Notes: generated by a model from the sequence alone, not told the origin. 64,000 nucleotides of DNA from JAVJSD01 sp040219575 (GCA_040219575.1 JAVJSD010000144.1:1-64000), one strand, 5' to 3'. Shown: positions 45,071 to 54,534, counted from the first letter of the stretch. Made by a program: numbers and translations.

Positions 45071-46301
45071 CGGGGATCTCCAACTCTTGATTGCCGAGCG
45101 TAACGATGCTGAAGTCGAACGGCGGCAGCGCGGCGAGATAGGCGTTGACCGTCTCGCGAGTGATGCCGCTGACGACGCGCTGCACCTCTTCGAGCGTGCG
45201 GACGCGCTGCAGGTGATACCAGTCGCCGGCCATCACGGCGGCCCGGGCCCGGCTCGATTCCTGCTGCAGCACCAGCGAGGTTTTGAACTGCGCCTTGAGG
45301 CGGTCGAGCTCGTCGGCCTGCACGCCCTGGCGAATGCGGTTCAACTCGGCCAGCAGCACGTCGAGGGTCTCCTGCGCCCGCTGGCTGCTGGTGCCGGCGT
45401 AGCAAAAGACGGCCCCCTGTTCGCGCAGCGAGTGGCACGAGGCGTGCACCGAATACACCAATCCGCGTTCTTCGCGGATCTCGGTGAACAGCCGGCTGCT
45501 GGCGCCGTCGCTGAGCACGCCGATGGCGCCGCGGGCCTGGTAGTAGTCGGCGTGCCGGTAGGGGACCGAAGCGAACGAGACGCCGATGTGCGTCTGGCTG
45601 GTGTCGTGCTGCAGGTGGCGATGGCCGAGCAGCGGTGGATGGACTTGCAGCGGCGGCGCGTCGACCGGCCGCCAGTCGCCGAACAGCGACTCGACCTGGT
45701 CGCGGAGCGCGGGCCAATCGAACTTGCCCGCCACGCTGAGAATCGCGTCGCTCGGTTGATAGTTCTGCTGGAAGCAGCGGCGGACGTCGTCGATGGTGAT
45801 CGCTTCGAGCGTTTCGATGCGGCCGTGGTTGGCGCGGCCCAACGGCTCGCCGTAGCGGCGCAGGCGAAGCTCCTCGCGCACCAGTTGCACGACGTCGTCC
45901 TCCATCGCCCGCACGTCCTGCATGCAGACCAGCCGGGCCGCCTCGAGTTGGTCTTCGGGCAGCAGCGGCCGCAGCACCATGTCGGCGAAGATGGGCAGCA
46001 CGCCCGTCAGGTTCTCGGCCGGCATGGCGGCGCTGAAGCTGCTGTGCGAGATGGAGACGGCCGACGAGTAATCGGCGCCCAGCAATTCGAGGTCTTCGAG
46101 AAACTTCCGGCTGTCGCGCTCGCCGCAGCCGCGCTGCACCATTTCGGACGTGAAGTTCGCCAGTCCGAGACGGTCGGCGGGATCGACGGCGCAGCCGGCC
46201 GGTGTGAGCAGCGCGAAGGCGACCGATTCGAGCCACGGCATCGGCTCGGCGACGAGCACCATGCCGTTGGCGAGGCGATGAGTGTGGAGGGCCTGAGGCA
46301 C
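45057..46301 (-). CDS. M16 peptidase, non-catalytic partner subunit
   Basis: The 414-residue paralogue of the neighbouring M16 subunit has NFTSE (49-53) where HxxEH should be, so zinc binding and catalysis are lost. The C-terminal domain retains the substrate-binding Arg and Tyr in SSRLFTEIREERGLVYSV. This complements the partner subunit, which has the reverse pattern, as in two-gene bacterial M16 pairs and in mitochondrial processing peptidase. I chose GTG at 46301 because it starts at the conserved HRLANGMVLVAE strand; longer in-frame starts run through repeats. Confidence 0.87.
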   Translation of the reverse strand: MPQALHTHRLANGMVLVAEPMPWLESVAFALLTPAGCAVDPADRLGLANFTSEMVQRGCGERDSRKFLEDLELLGADYSSAVSISHSSFSAAMPAENLTGVLPIFADMVLRPLLPEDQLEAARLVCMQDVRAMEDDVVQLVREELRLRRYGEPLGRANHGRIETLEAITIDDVRRCFQQNYQPSDAILSVAGKFDWPALRDQVESLFGDWRPVDAPPLQVHPPLLGHRHLQHDTSQTHIGVSFASVPYRHADYYQARGAIGVLSDGASSRLFTEIREERGLVYSVHASCHSLREQGAVFCYAGTSSQRAQETLDVLLAELNRIRQGVQADELDRLKAQFKTSLVLQQESSRARAAVMAGDWYHLQRVRTLEEVQRVVSGITRETVNAYLAALPPFDFSIVTLGNQELEIPVAVS

Positions 46302-46682
46302 GGGGAAGGTTGAGAAGGTAAAAGGTATGAAGGTAAAAGGTAAGAGTGAGGGGGAGAGCGGTGGGCGAGTTTTCGGCCCGGGGGGTTGGAGTTGGGGGTC
46401 TGGCGAGGTCTGGCGACTTCGCCACTGGGTGCACGCTGGAGCCTGCTGCTGCGTCGGCGTTTGGAAGCGAGGTAGCAGAAGTCGTGAGACTTCTGAAGGT
46501 TGCGTTTGATCGGCGAGCTTCTGAACTCTCACGAGTTCAGCTACTTGAAACGTTTGGCTTCTGAACTCTCTCGAGATCAGCTACTTGAAACGTCTGGTCC
46601 GCGAGTTCGTGAACGCTCACGAGTTGAGCGACTCCGAGCGTTCAGCGACTCGAACATCCGAGCCTAGAACGTAGCCGCAGGC
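46302..46682. other. Intergenic stretch made mostly of palindromic repeats
   Basis: About 380 bp containing A/G-rich AAGGTAAAAGGT tandems (46313-46345), a lone decayed REP arm near 46400-46420, doublet 5 and two further copies of its right arm. No gene is supported. Confidence 0.6.
46472..46544. repeat. REPIN-like doublet 5 (GTGA loop type) with tandem extra arms
   Basis: Left arm GTAG-CAGAAGTC-GTGA-GACTTCTG. The right arm on the other strand is GTAG-CTGAACTC-GTGA-GAGTTCAG, the same pairing of stem types as doublet 2. The right arm with about 15 bp flank is repeated at 46560-46594 with two changes, and a more decayed version follows at 46600-46632. This looks like stepwise amplification of one arm. 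Confidence 0.78.
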
Positions 46683-47240
46683 TCAGGCGTACGCAACCTC
46701 CACCGCCTTGTAGACCGTTTTCGTCGTGCGGAAACCGAGTCGCTGGTAGAGCCGCACGGCGCCGGTGTTTTGCGCGGTGACTTCCAGGTAGGCGCGCCGC
46801 AAGCCGGCCGAACGAAAACCGTCGAGCGCCTTGAGCAACAGGCAGGTGCCCAGGTTGCGGCCGCGATGCAGCGGCGTGACGCCCAGGTTTTGCACCGAAC
46901 CGTAATTGCCGCGGTCGCGAATGCCCTGGATCGTGCCGCAGTACTCGGGGGCGTCGGACTCCGTCGGCTGCCAGACGAGCAGCCAGGTCGCCTCGGCGAG
47001 GAACCCGGGGCGCCGCGCGATCTCCTGCATCAGCCGCCGACAGCCTTCCCGCTCTCCCAGGCAGGGAAACACGTTGGCGTCGATTTCGAAACGGAAGCTC
47101 TGGTATTTCGATTCCGCGTGTTCGTCGATCAGCGAATTACGCCAGGGGAGGATGCGATATCCCTCGGGCTCGCCGGGCGACACGGGCAGTGTCGCCAGAT
47201 CGTATTCCATACGGAACCGTTTGAAATAAGTCAGCGACAT
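46683..47240 (-). CDS. GNAT-family N-acetyltransferase
   Basis: The 185-residue product has the GNAT acetyl-CoA site VTPLHRGRNLGTCLL and the later segment RRAYLEVTAQNTGAVRLYQRLGF. It transfers an acetyl group to an amine. The substrate is unknown. The ATG at 47240 is preferred because the upstream in-frame residues lack protein character. It lies alone between repeat-rich gaps. Confidence 0.85.
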   Translation of the reverse strand: MSLTYFKRFRMEYDLATLPVSPGEPEGYRILPWRNSLIDEHAESKYQSFRFEIDANVFPCLGEREGCRRLMQEIARRPGFLAEATWLLVWQPTESDAPEYCGTIQGIRDRGNYGSVQNLGVTPLHRGRNLGTCLLLKALDGFRSAGLRRAYLEVTAQNTGAVRLYQRLGFRTTKTVYKAVEVAYA

Positions 47241-47406
47241 CGCGCACCGCACAAACGCCTGACGGACGGAAACAGCACGTTCAGACTCAATCGTACCGCT
47301 CCCCCCTGAAAGGGTCAAATGTTTGTTGGCGAAGGATTGAAAGCGCGGGGGAAACCTCAGCGGCTCGTGTTTCGCATGATTTTCGCGACTGGATGGATGG
47401 CGCTGG

Positions 47407-47745
47407 TCAGGAGGCCTCCCACTGGTCGATCGTGCGGGGCCAGTCGTCTTTCAGCAGCCGCGAGAGTGAGCGATCGGCCAGCAGCTTGCCGCCAGTCTGG
47501 CAGCGGGGACAGTAATTGCACTCGTTCTTGGCGTACACAATGCGCTGCACCGCCGAACCACAGACGGGGCAAGGTTCGCCGAAGCGGCCGTGCACCGCCA
47601 TCCGCGGGCGAAACGCCGTCACTTTCTCCGGAAAGGCGTCGCCCGTCTCCTCGCGCAACCGATCGATCCAATGTCGCAACGTTGTCTGCACCGCGTGAAA
47701 CAACCGGGTCAGTTCCTCATCGCTGAGGCGAAGCGCCAGTAGCAT
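47407..47745 (-). pseudogene. C-terminal fragment of a formamidopyrimidine-DNA glycosylase (Fpg/MutM-like)
   Basis: The remaining 112 codons match only the end of Fpg proteins: part of the helix-two-turn-helix region, then the Fpg zinc finger CPVCG...CPRCQTGGKLLADRSLSR. The N-terminal catalytic domain with the active-site proline is absent. The first codons (ATG-CTA-CTG) lie inside the terminal bases of the palindromic element at 47736-47835, so the homology begins where the element ends. The fragment can still be read from that ATG but cannot be a complete glycosylase. A functional short zinc-finger protein cannot be excluded. Confidence 0.75.
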
Positions 47746-47835
47746 GGCCGCCCTCGGCCGTGTTGGATGCGGGAACAACATCAGCGGTCGTCGAGCGTCG
47801 GCCCCATCCACGGCCGAGGGCGGCCATGCTACTGG
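47736..47835. repeat. REPIN-like doublet 6 (CCCT loop type), perfect 27-bp arms
   Basis: Arms 47736-47762 and 47809-47835 are exact reverse complements over 27 bp. Each reads GTAG-CATGGCCG-CCCT-CGGCCGTG: an 8-bp stem (one G-T pair) and 4-nt loop, as in the other doublets but with different stem and loop. CCA/TGG flanks extend the arms. It abuts the broken 5' end of the Fpg fragment. Confidence 0.85.
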
Positions 47836-48090
47836 TGCTCACACGTCCGAGGGGTTGCGTCCTTACATTCCGCCGCCGACGGCGGATGCGCCAAACCACG
47901 CGGGACAGCTTTTCCTTAACCACGCAGTTCACGCAGGTTACGCCGCAAGCTTACCGCAACCGATTCAATATGGGACAGTTTGACAAAAACCAGTCGGTCG
48001 GCCAATTCTCGGCCGGAGCAACGCAAGGTCCGTCGCCGATATCCAACGTGGAAGAGTGCTTTTTCGGCCGGTTAAGTTGGAGACCGTCTT

Positions 48091-48636
48091 ATGCAACGCT
48101 TGGTGATTGCCCTGACTCTGGTGCTTGCTGGAATCTCCCTGACGGGGAAGGCCCAAGCGCAGTTTGGCTTCTGGCGCCGTGTCGTGATCGACATCGAACG
48201 GAACAAGCACTGGCCGCAGCCCTTCCAAACCTGGGACCGCCAGGCGCAACGGGCGCCGTGGGTGGTGATGGTCGACAAGGGGTGGCAGCTCGAAAACACG
48301 GTCGGCGGATTCCACTTCGACCGCGAAACCCAGCAGCTTACCGCGGCTGGGCAGCACAAGGTGCGGTGGATCGTCACCGAAACGCCGCTGCAACGCCGCA
48401 CGGTCTTCGTGCAACGCGGCGCGAATAACGAAGAGACGTCGATCCGCATCGACGCGGTGCAGCGCGCCGTGGCCGGTTACGTCGCCGAGGGGCCGCTGCC
48501 CGAAGTCGTCGCCACCAATCAAGCGCCTCCGGGTTCGCCGGCGGACATTATCGATCGGGTCTACCGCGGCCGCGATGCTTCGCAACCTGCCCCGGTGCTG
48601 CCGGCGGCCAGCGACAGCTCCGGCGGCGGGCAGTAG
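48091..48636 (+). CDS. Secreted hypothetical protein
   Basis: The 181-residue product has a signal peptide ending TGKAQA, then a globular part opening QFGFWRRVVIDIERNKHWPQPF and a Pro/Ser/Gly-rich tail. GGAG nine bases before the ATG is a plausible ribosome binding site. I do not recognise the domain; similar short exported proteins are frequent in planctomycetes. It lies 300 bp upstream of the TPR lipoprotein gene on the same strand. Confidence 0.72.
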   Translation: MQRLVIALTLVLAGISLTGKAQAQFGFWRRVVIDIERNKHWPQPFQTWDRQAQRAPWVVMVDKGWQLENTVGGFHFDRETQQLTAAGQHKVRWIVTETPLQRRTVFVQRGANNEETSIRIDAVQRAVAGYVAEGPLPEVVATNQAPPGSPADIIDRVYRGRDASQPAPVLPAASDSSGGGQ

Positions 48637-48923
48637 TCCGGCGGAGGGTCGTCCGGGCGGAGCGGCGCGATCCCGCATCGGGGTCATACGCTTCCCCACG
48701 ACGGCGTACGCCCGATCGGTCGAAGCGGGGGATTTCGCTGCTCGCGGGCAAAAAACCGCGGCGGAGAACGCAGCCGGATGGATTTCCGTTGCAGCCCCAT
48801 GCGGCGGCGCGTCGATGGATTAGAGACAGCGGATGATGGCCCGTGGGCCGGCTCGAGCGAGGTGCTTTCGTCGTGAGCCGCTTGGAAGCGGATGCGGCGA
48901 AAGGAGGAACCTGCGCCCGACAC

Positions 48924-48930
48924 AGGGAGG
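48924..48930 (+). promoter_or_regulatory. Strong ribosome binding site deciding the GTG start
   Basis: AGGGAGG seven bases before GTG at 48938 fixes the start of the TPR lipoprotein gene, against a longer in-frame start at 48833. Confidence 0.75.
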
Positions 48931-48937
48931 GACTGAA

Positions 48938-50089
48938 GTGAAGCGTACGCCGATTCTTGCCATGGCTTGGCTGGCTGCCGCGGGGATGACGTTTTGCGGT
49001 TGTGCCATCAACAACACAGGCCCCCGGGGCGTGGGGCAGGCGGCGCCGCTCACGTTCGGCCAGCGCATCGGCGCGGCCTTCCAGAGAACGGGCGAAGCGC
49101 TGACTCCCAAGCCGAGGGTCGTGAAGGCCAAGGATCCACTGGGTTTGAAGAATCAGCCCGACCGCATCAATCCGGAAGTCTACACGCAGGCGGCGCAATT
49201 GTGCGAACAGCAGGGCAATATCGACGGCGCCATCGAACAGTACCAGCAAGCGCTGGCCGTCGACCCGAAGCACCAGAAGTCGCTGGTCAGTCTGGCGCAG
49301 CTCTACGCGCAGCAGAGCAACTACGAACAGGCGACGATCAGTTATCGCCGAGCCCTCGAGGTCGATCCCCGCGACGCCAAGGCGTTGTTGGGCCTGGCCC
49401 GTTTGTATGCACGTCAGGAAGATTACACCAACGCCACGACGACCTATCGCCAGGCGATCCAGGCGCATCCCGAAAACGGGGTGCTGTTGAACGACCTCGG
49501 CCTGTGCTACGCCCGCCAGGGCGACGTGCCGCGGGCGCTACAGGCGCTTTCCCAGGCGGTGCAGGTCGATCCCAAGAGCCAGCTTTACCGCAACAACTTC
49601 GGAACGCTGTTGGCCGATGCGGGCCAGACCAGCGAGGCGCTGCAACAGTTCTCGATGGCCCACGGACCTTCGGCAGCCAACTACAACTTGGGCGTGCTTT
49701 TATACCAGAAGGGCGATCACGCGGCCGCGGCGCGTCATCTGCAGCAGGCGGTGCAGCTTGATCCGTCGATGGAGGCGGCCCACACGCTGCTGGCCCGGCT
49801 CGACGGCGGCCGTTCGACGGGCGCCAGCCAGGTCGGCGTCAACCAGGCCAACGGCGACACGTACAACACGGCGCACTACGACTACGCGAATCAGCCGGCG
49901 AACAACTACGGCGACGGCGGCGCCCGGCGCAACATGAACGACGGCACGCCCTCGTACGCCGAAGTTCAGATTCCCGAGGTGGACCGGAATTGGTCGTACG
50001 GCGAAGCCCAAACCCCGCCGCAACCGGTGCAGTACGGCAGCGACTATCAAACCAGCGCCTTCCCGCGCCCGCTGCCGCCCGTGCAGTAA
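48938..50089 (+). CDS. TPR-repeat lipoprotein
   Basis: The 383-residue product has a lipoprotein signal with Cys in MTFCGC near residue 22. From about 85 there are five to six TPR units of 34 residues (NIDGAIEQYQQALAVDPKH, NYEQATISYRRALEVDPRD, DYTNATTTYRQAIQAHPEN and following). The tail from about 290 is Asn/Tyr/Gly-rich and low-complexity. TPR lipoproteins act as scaffolds for membrane complexes, e.g. pilus or secretion assembly, but no partner is visible here. GTG at 48938 is backed by a strong ribosome binding site. Confidence 0.85.
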   Translation: MKRTPILAMAWLAAAGMTFCGCAINNTGPRGVGQAAPLTFGQRIGAAFQRTGEALTPKPRVVKAKDPLGLKNQPDRINPEVYTQAAQLCEQQGNIDGAIEQYQQALAVDPKHQKSLVSLAQLYAQQSNYEQATISYRRALEVDPRDAKALLGLARLYARQEDYTNATTTYRQAIQAHPENGVLLNDLGLCYARQGDVPRALQALSQAVQVDPKSQLYRNNFGTLLADAGQTSEALQQFSMAHGPSAANYNLGVLLYQKGDHAAAARHLQQAVQLDPSMEAAHTLLARLDGGRSTGASQVGVNQANGDTYNTAHYDYANQPANNYGDGGARRNMNDGTPSYAEVQIPEVDRNWSYGEAQTPPQPVQYGSDYQTSAFPRPLPPVQ

Positions 50090-50116
50090 CAGGGTCGACC
50101 TGCGAAGGCCATCAGA

Positions 50117-51613
50117 TCAGACAGCAGGTTTGCCTGGTGCGTCGGCGGTCTCGACGTCGGACAACGACTCTTTCGGGCGGACGTCGTCGCGGAACAGCGC
50201 GACGAAAGCGATCATGATCACGGCCGCAAGGCCGCAGGGAATGCCCCACACCATGCGCCAGTCGACCGTTTGCAGCAGCAGTTCACTGCGTTGTTCACGC
50301 AAGTCACCGATCTGTTTTTCCAATTCGGCAATACGCTGACTGTCGGTTTCACTGATTGCGATCGTGCCTTCGCCTCGCAGGCCCACGATTTCGCTTTCGA
50401 GACCGTCCATCTGCTTGGCAATTGCTTCGGCACTCTGCTCCAAGGGCGCTCGTTTTTCCTCGGGCGCTGTATACCGATTCTCTACGAACCCCGCGCACTG
50501 AGCCCCAATAAACATCCCCAGCCCAAGTGTGAATAGCACAAGCAGGCCCTGCGCCTGCGATCGAATCGCCGGAGGCGCGGCCTTGTCGGTATAGATTTGG
50601 CCCGTGACGAAGAAGAAGTCGTAGCAGATGCCGTGCAGCACGATGCCGCCGATCACCATCCAACCGGCGCCATCGACGGCTGCGCCCGCGAACAATCCGT
50701 AACGAACGACCCAAGCCAGCATGCCCACGAACAACATCCACTTGACGCCCAACCGCGCGAAGAACAACGGCATGACGAGCATGAAAAAGATTTCGGACAT
50801 CTGTCCGAAGCTCATTTTCAGCGCCGGGTTCGCCTGACCAGTGTGGTCGACGAATTTACTCGCCATCTGGTAGTAGAACGCGAGTGGAATGCAGATCAAA
50901 AAAGAACTGATGATAAACGTCAGAAACGCAGGGCGCTTAAGCATGACCAGCGCGTCGAGGCCGAGCACTTCCTTGGCGGTCACCTTCTGCCCCTTCGCCG
51001 GCGGCGGTGTGTGCGGCAGCGTGAAACTGTAGACACCCATGAGCCCCGAGGCGATGGTCGCCAGGTAGAACAGATTCACGGCAGCGTCCCAACCCTGCCA
51101 ACTGACCAACAGGCCCGCCACAATCCAGCCAATCGTGCCGAACACGCGAATCAGGGGGAACTGCTTCTCCGAGTCGGTCATGGTGTGCAACGCCAACGAG
51201 TTGGTCAGCGCCAAGGTCGGAAAGAAGCACAACATGTAACCAAAGAACAGCAAGTTGATCGCCAACGGCGAGGCGCTTTCCGTCAAGGTGATGGCGGGAA
51301 TCGCAATACTCGTTCCGCCCAGTACGAGGGGTTCGGGATTGGCGCTCCCCATCATGGCGATCGCCCCCGCCATCGCGGCGGCTCCGAGCAAGTGCATCAC
51401 GCCCAACACCCGTTCGGTCGAAAAGAACCGGTCGGCGATCATGCCGACGAAAAAGGGCGAGATCATGCCCGCAATCGGGCCGACGGAATAGGTCCAAGAG
51501 ATCTCGTAGGGGCCGAAGCCAATCTTCCCGAGGAACAGGTAGGCCGTCACATACCATGATCCCCAGATGAAGAACTGCAGGAACATCATCACGCTGAGGC
51601 GGAGAGAGATCAT
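50117..51613 (-). CDS. MFS transporter, nucleoside:H+ symporter-like
   Basis: The 498-residue protein has twelve predicted membrane helices starting MISLRLSVMMFLQFFIWGSWYVTAY, with the family turn FGPYEISWTYSVGPIAGM. This resembles the NupG/XapB nucleoside:proton symporter group and its relatives. Between the last two helices there is an extra coiled-coil stretch of about 80 residues (EQSAEAIAKQMDGLESEI; SQRIAELEKQIGDLREQ), which is not usual for NupG. The ATG at 51613 starts at the first helix. Substrate unknown, perhaps a nucleoside or sugar. Confidence 0.85.
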   Translation of the reverse strand: MISLRLSVMMFLQFFIWGSWYVTAYLFLGKIGFGPYEISWTYSVGPIAGMISPFFVGMIADRFFSTERVLGVMHLLGAAAMAGAIAMMGSANPEPLVLGGTSIAIPAITLTESASPLAINLLFFGYMLCFFPTLALTNSLALHTMTDSEKQFPLIRVFGTIGWIVAGLLVSWQGWDAAVNLFYLATIASGLMGVYSFTLPHTPPPAKGQKVTAKEVLGLDALVMLKRPAFLTFIISSFLICIPLAFYYQMASKFVDHTGQANPALKMSFGQMSEIFFMLVMPLFFARLGVKWMLFVGMLAWVVRYGLFAGAAVDGAGWMVIGGIVLHGICYDFFFVTGQIYTDKAAPPAIRSQAQGLLVLFTLGLGMFIGAQCAGFVENRYTAPEEKRAPLEQSAEAIAKQMDGLESEIVGLRGEGTIAISETDSQRIAELEKQIGDLREQRSELLLQTVDWRMVWGIPCGLAAVIMIAFVALFRDDVRPKESLSDVETADAPGKPAV

Positions 51614-52029
<416 letters not shown>

Positions 52030-52204
52030 GATCACTCGCCGCCTCGCGGCGGCGGTCAGCGGTAAGCAAGCCAAATTACCGCCGGTAGTTAGGCGTGTCA
52101 ACCACGTCTCCGCCGCGGGCCGCGAGGCTGCCGCCGCGGGGCGAGGACGCACGCGCAGCGGCCGTCAGGCACACCAAATAACATCGATCCGCGAAGGCCG
52201 TGGC

Positions 52205-53299
52205 ATGAAGAAGATCGTCGTCAGCGTGCTGAAGTACGGAATCTCGTTCGGCATCCTGGCCTACCTGTTTTACGCCGCCTCGCGCGACGACAGCTTTTCC
52301 GACCTGGTCCACAAGCCGAAAAACTGGGGATTGCTGGCACTGGCCTTCCTGGTCGCCCTCTCCGCCGTCTGCTCCACCATCATCCGCTGGTACCTGCTGG
52401 TGCGGGCCCTCGACATCCCCTTTGCGCTGCGCGACGCCTTCCGGCTGGGCTTCATGGGCTTCCTGTTCAACTTCCTTACGCTCGGGCAAATGGGGGGCGA
52501 CCTGCTCAAGGCGGTGTTTCTGGCCCGCGAGAAGTCGGGACGGCGGGCCGAAGCGGTCGCCACGGTGTTCGTCGACCGCGTGATCGGCCTTTACGCCCTG
52601 TTCGTCGTCGCCACCACGGCCTTCCTGTTGTTCGGGTTCTCGCAACTCAACGTCCGCGACGAGGAGCAACTGGCCGCCATCACGCTGGTCTGCAACGTGG
52701 GCATGGTGGTCACGATCGTGGGCGCGGTCTGCTTTGTGATCATGCTGTTGCCCGGGTTCACCACGGCCCCCATTTGGGACGTCTTGATCGGCATCCCGAA
52801 GATCGGCCGCGTCTTCGGCCAACTGATCGGCGCGCTGCGGATGTACCGACGCCGCGTGCCGCTGCTGCTGGTCACGTTGGTGATGAGCTTCGGGACGCAC
52901 ATCCTGTTCGCTGTCAGCGTATTCTTGACCGCGCTCGGCCTCTCCGGCGCCCATCCGCCGCTGAGCACGCATTTCGTGATCGTGCCGTTTTCGGCGTTGG
53001 CCGGGGCGCTGCCGCTGCCCGGTGGGATGGGCGCGTTCGAGTACACGCTCGATTTTCTCTATCGCGGGCTGACATCGGCCGACGTGCCCGCCCGGCAGGG
53101 GTTCGTCGTCGCCCTGGCGTTTCTGGTGATCAAGTTGATGATCGCCACGTTCGGCGTGGCGTACTACCTGATGGGCCGCAGCCAGGTGGCCGAGTTGATG
53201 AAGGAGGCGGAGGAGGGTGCTCCGCTGGACGAGTTCAACGAGGTCAGCAGCGGCGCTGGCCGCGATCTCGGCATGAGCGAATCGCGCAGCACCGCCTGA
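52205..53299 (+). CDS. LPG-synthase-TM-like flippase (UPF0104 family)
   Basis: The 364-residue polytopic protein resembles the membrane half of lysylphosphatidylglycerol synthase (LPG_synthase_TM): ISFGILAYLFYAA, the conserved RWYLLVRALDIPF, GFLFNFLTLGQMGGDLLKAVFLARE, ATVFVDRVIGLYAL, and LPLPGGMGAFEYTLDFLY. Such proteins flip lipids or glycolipids across the inner membrane. There is no catalytic aminoacyl-transfer domain, so it is a flippase-only version. It is divergent from the tRNA-Ala gene. Confidence 0.87.
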   Translation: MKKIVVSVLKYGISFGILAYLFYAASRDDSFSDLVHKPKNWGLLALAFLVALSAVCSTIIRWYLLVRALDIPFALRDAFRLGFMGFLFNFLTLGQMGGDLLKAVFLAREKSGRRAEAVATVFVDRVIGLYALFVVATTAFLLFGFSQLNVRDEEQLAAITLVCNVGMVVTIVGAVCFVIMLLPGFTTAPIWDVLIGIPKIGRVFGQLIGALRMYRRRVPLLLVTLVMSFGTHILFAVSVFLTALGLSGAHPPLSTHFVIVPFSALAGALPLPGGMGAFEYTLDFLYRGLTSADVPARQGFVVALAFLVIKLMIATFGVAYYLMGRSQVAELMKEAEEGAPLDEFNEVSSGAGRDLGMSESRSTA

Positions 53300-53336
53300 G
53301 TCGTACGAAAGACCGTTAGTCGTACAAGTGCGGATT

Positions 53337-54296
53337 CTACTCCGCCTCGACCGGCGAGCGGACGGTGCCGATTGAACCGATGGTGGCTTCCAGCACGTCG
53401 CCCGGTTTGACGAACGTCTTGCTCGACGCCCCCACGCCCGCCGGAGTGCCGGTCGAGATGATGTCGCCCGGTTCGAGCGTCACGAAACTGGAGATGAACT
53501 CGATCACCGCCGCAATCGGGAAGATCATTTGCCCCGTCGAGGCGTCTTGCATCGTGTTGCCGTTGAGCGTCAGCTTCATCGGCAGCACCTGCGGATCGGG
53601 GATCGCGTCGGCCGAGGCGATGCAGGGGCCGCAGGGGCAGAAGCTGTCGTGCCACTTGCCGTGCAGCCAGTCGAAGAAGCTGTCCTTGTCGCGCTGTTTG
53701 CGATCGGGATTGGGGCGGAATTTGCGGTTGGAGATGTCGTTCACCACGATGTAGCCCGCCGCGTGCGACAGCGCCTCGGCCTCCTGGATGCCTTTGCCTC
53801 CCTTGCCGATGACCACGGCCAACTCCAACTCCCAGTCGATGTGGTCGGGCGAGATGGCGGGAATCTTCACCGGCTTGCCGGGATCGGTGAGCGTGGTGGT
53901 GGGCGGCTTCATGAACACATAGGGAAACGTCTCGGCCCGTTCGGCCGCCACGCCGCCTCCTTCGCGGATGTGATCGGCGTAGTTGCCCGCCAGCAGGAAG
54001 ATTTTTCGGGGACTTGGCACCGGCACGAGCAGTTCGACGCCGTCGGTCGCCAGCTTCGCCCCGGCGGGCAGCTGCGCGGCGTTGGCCTCGACCCAACTCG
54101 CCAGTTCCCGGCAAGGCGCAAAGGCGGCGCCGTCGGGGGGCAGCAGGGCGAGCAAGTCATCCCCCGTCGGCAGGTTGAGCTTGTCGCCCGTGGCGGCGGC
54201 GTGGGCCTCGGCGGCGGCGGTCAAGGGAACGACGAACTGCTCGTCGTAGAAACCGGCGGTGGGTTGGCCATCGAGCATCAAACGGCAGAGGCGCAT
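53337..54296 (-). CDS. Fumarylacetoacetate hydrolase-family protein
   Basis: The 319-residue product has a mixed N-terminal domain and an FAH C-terminal domain with LAGNYADH, FMKPPTTTLTDPG, IDWELELAVVIGKGGKGI and IISTGTPAGVGASSKTFVKPGD. The Glu-x-Glu and Asp residues bind Mg2+ or Ca2+. Members hydrolyse or decarboxylate 2-oxo acids, such as acylpyruvases and 2-oxohepta-3-ene-dioate hydratases. The substrate is not fixed by sequence. Convergent with the flippase gene, 37 bp between stops. Confidence 0.87.
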   Translation of the reverse strand: MRLCRLMLDGQPTAGFYDEQFVVPLTAAAEAHAAATGDKLNLPTGDDLLALLPPDGAAFAPCRELASWVEANAAQLPAGAKLATDGVELLVPVPSPRKIFLLAGNYADHIREGGGVAAERAETFPYVFMKPPTTTLTDPGKPVKIPAISPDHIDWELELAVVIGKGGKGIQEAEALSHAAGYIVVNDISNRKFRPNPDRKQRDKDSFFDWLHGKWHDSFCPCGPCIASADAIPDPQVLPMKLTLNGNTMQDASTGQMIFPIAAVIEFISSFVTLEPGDIISTGTPAGVGASSKTFVKPGDVLEATIGSIGTVRSPVEAE

Positions 54297-54534
54297 CGTG
54301 AGGATTCCTGCTGTTGCCCCGCGGTGGGAAGGTGGTGTGCCAGTCGCCCCAAGCAGGCCACAAATCTACCCGCCTCCACGGAGCGCGGCAACCTTACCGG
54401 GCGCGCGCCGCGCTCGCGCGCCGCACGTTAGCCGTCGCAGGCGCCACAGCAAGCCGCAGCAGCCCGTTGCGCCAGCAAGGGCGAGTAATATCGGCCATGA
54501 CTGTCCAGCCATCCGCAAATGCCACCGCTGCCGC

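Noticed and set aside
47760..48428. Plus-strand open frame over the palindrome and the next gene's 5' part
   Set aside because: It overlaps the secreted-protein gene in another frame and begins inside the inverted repeat.
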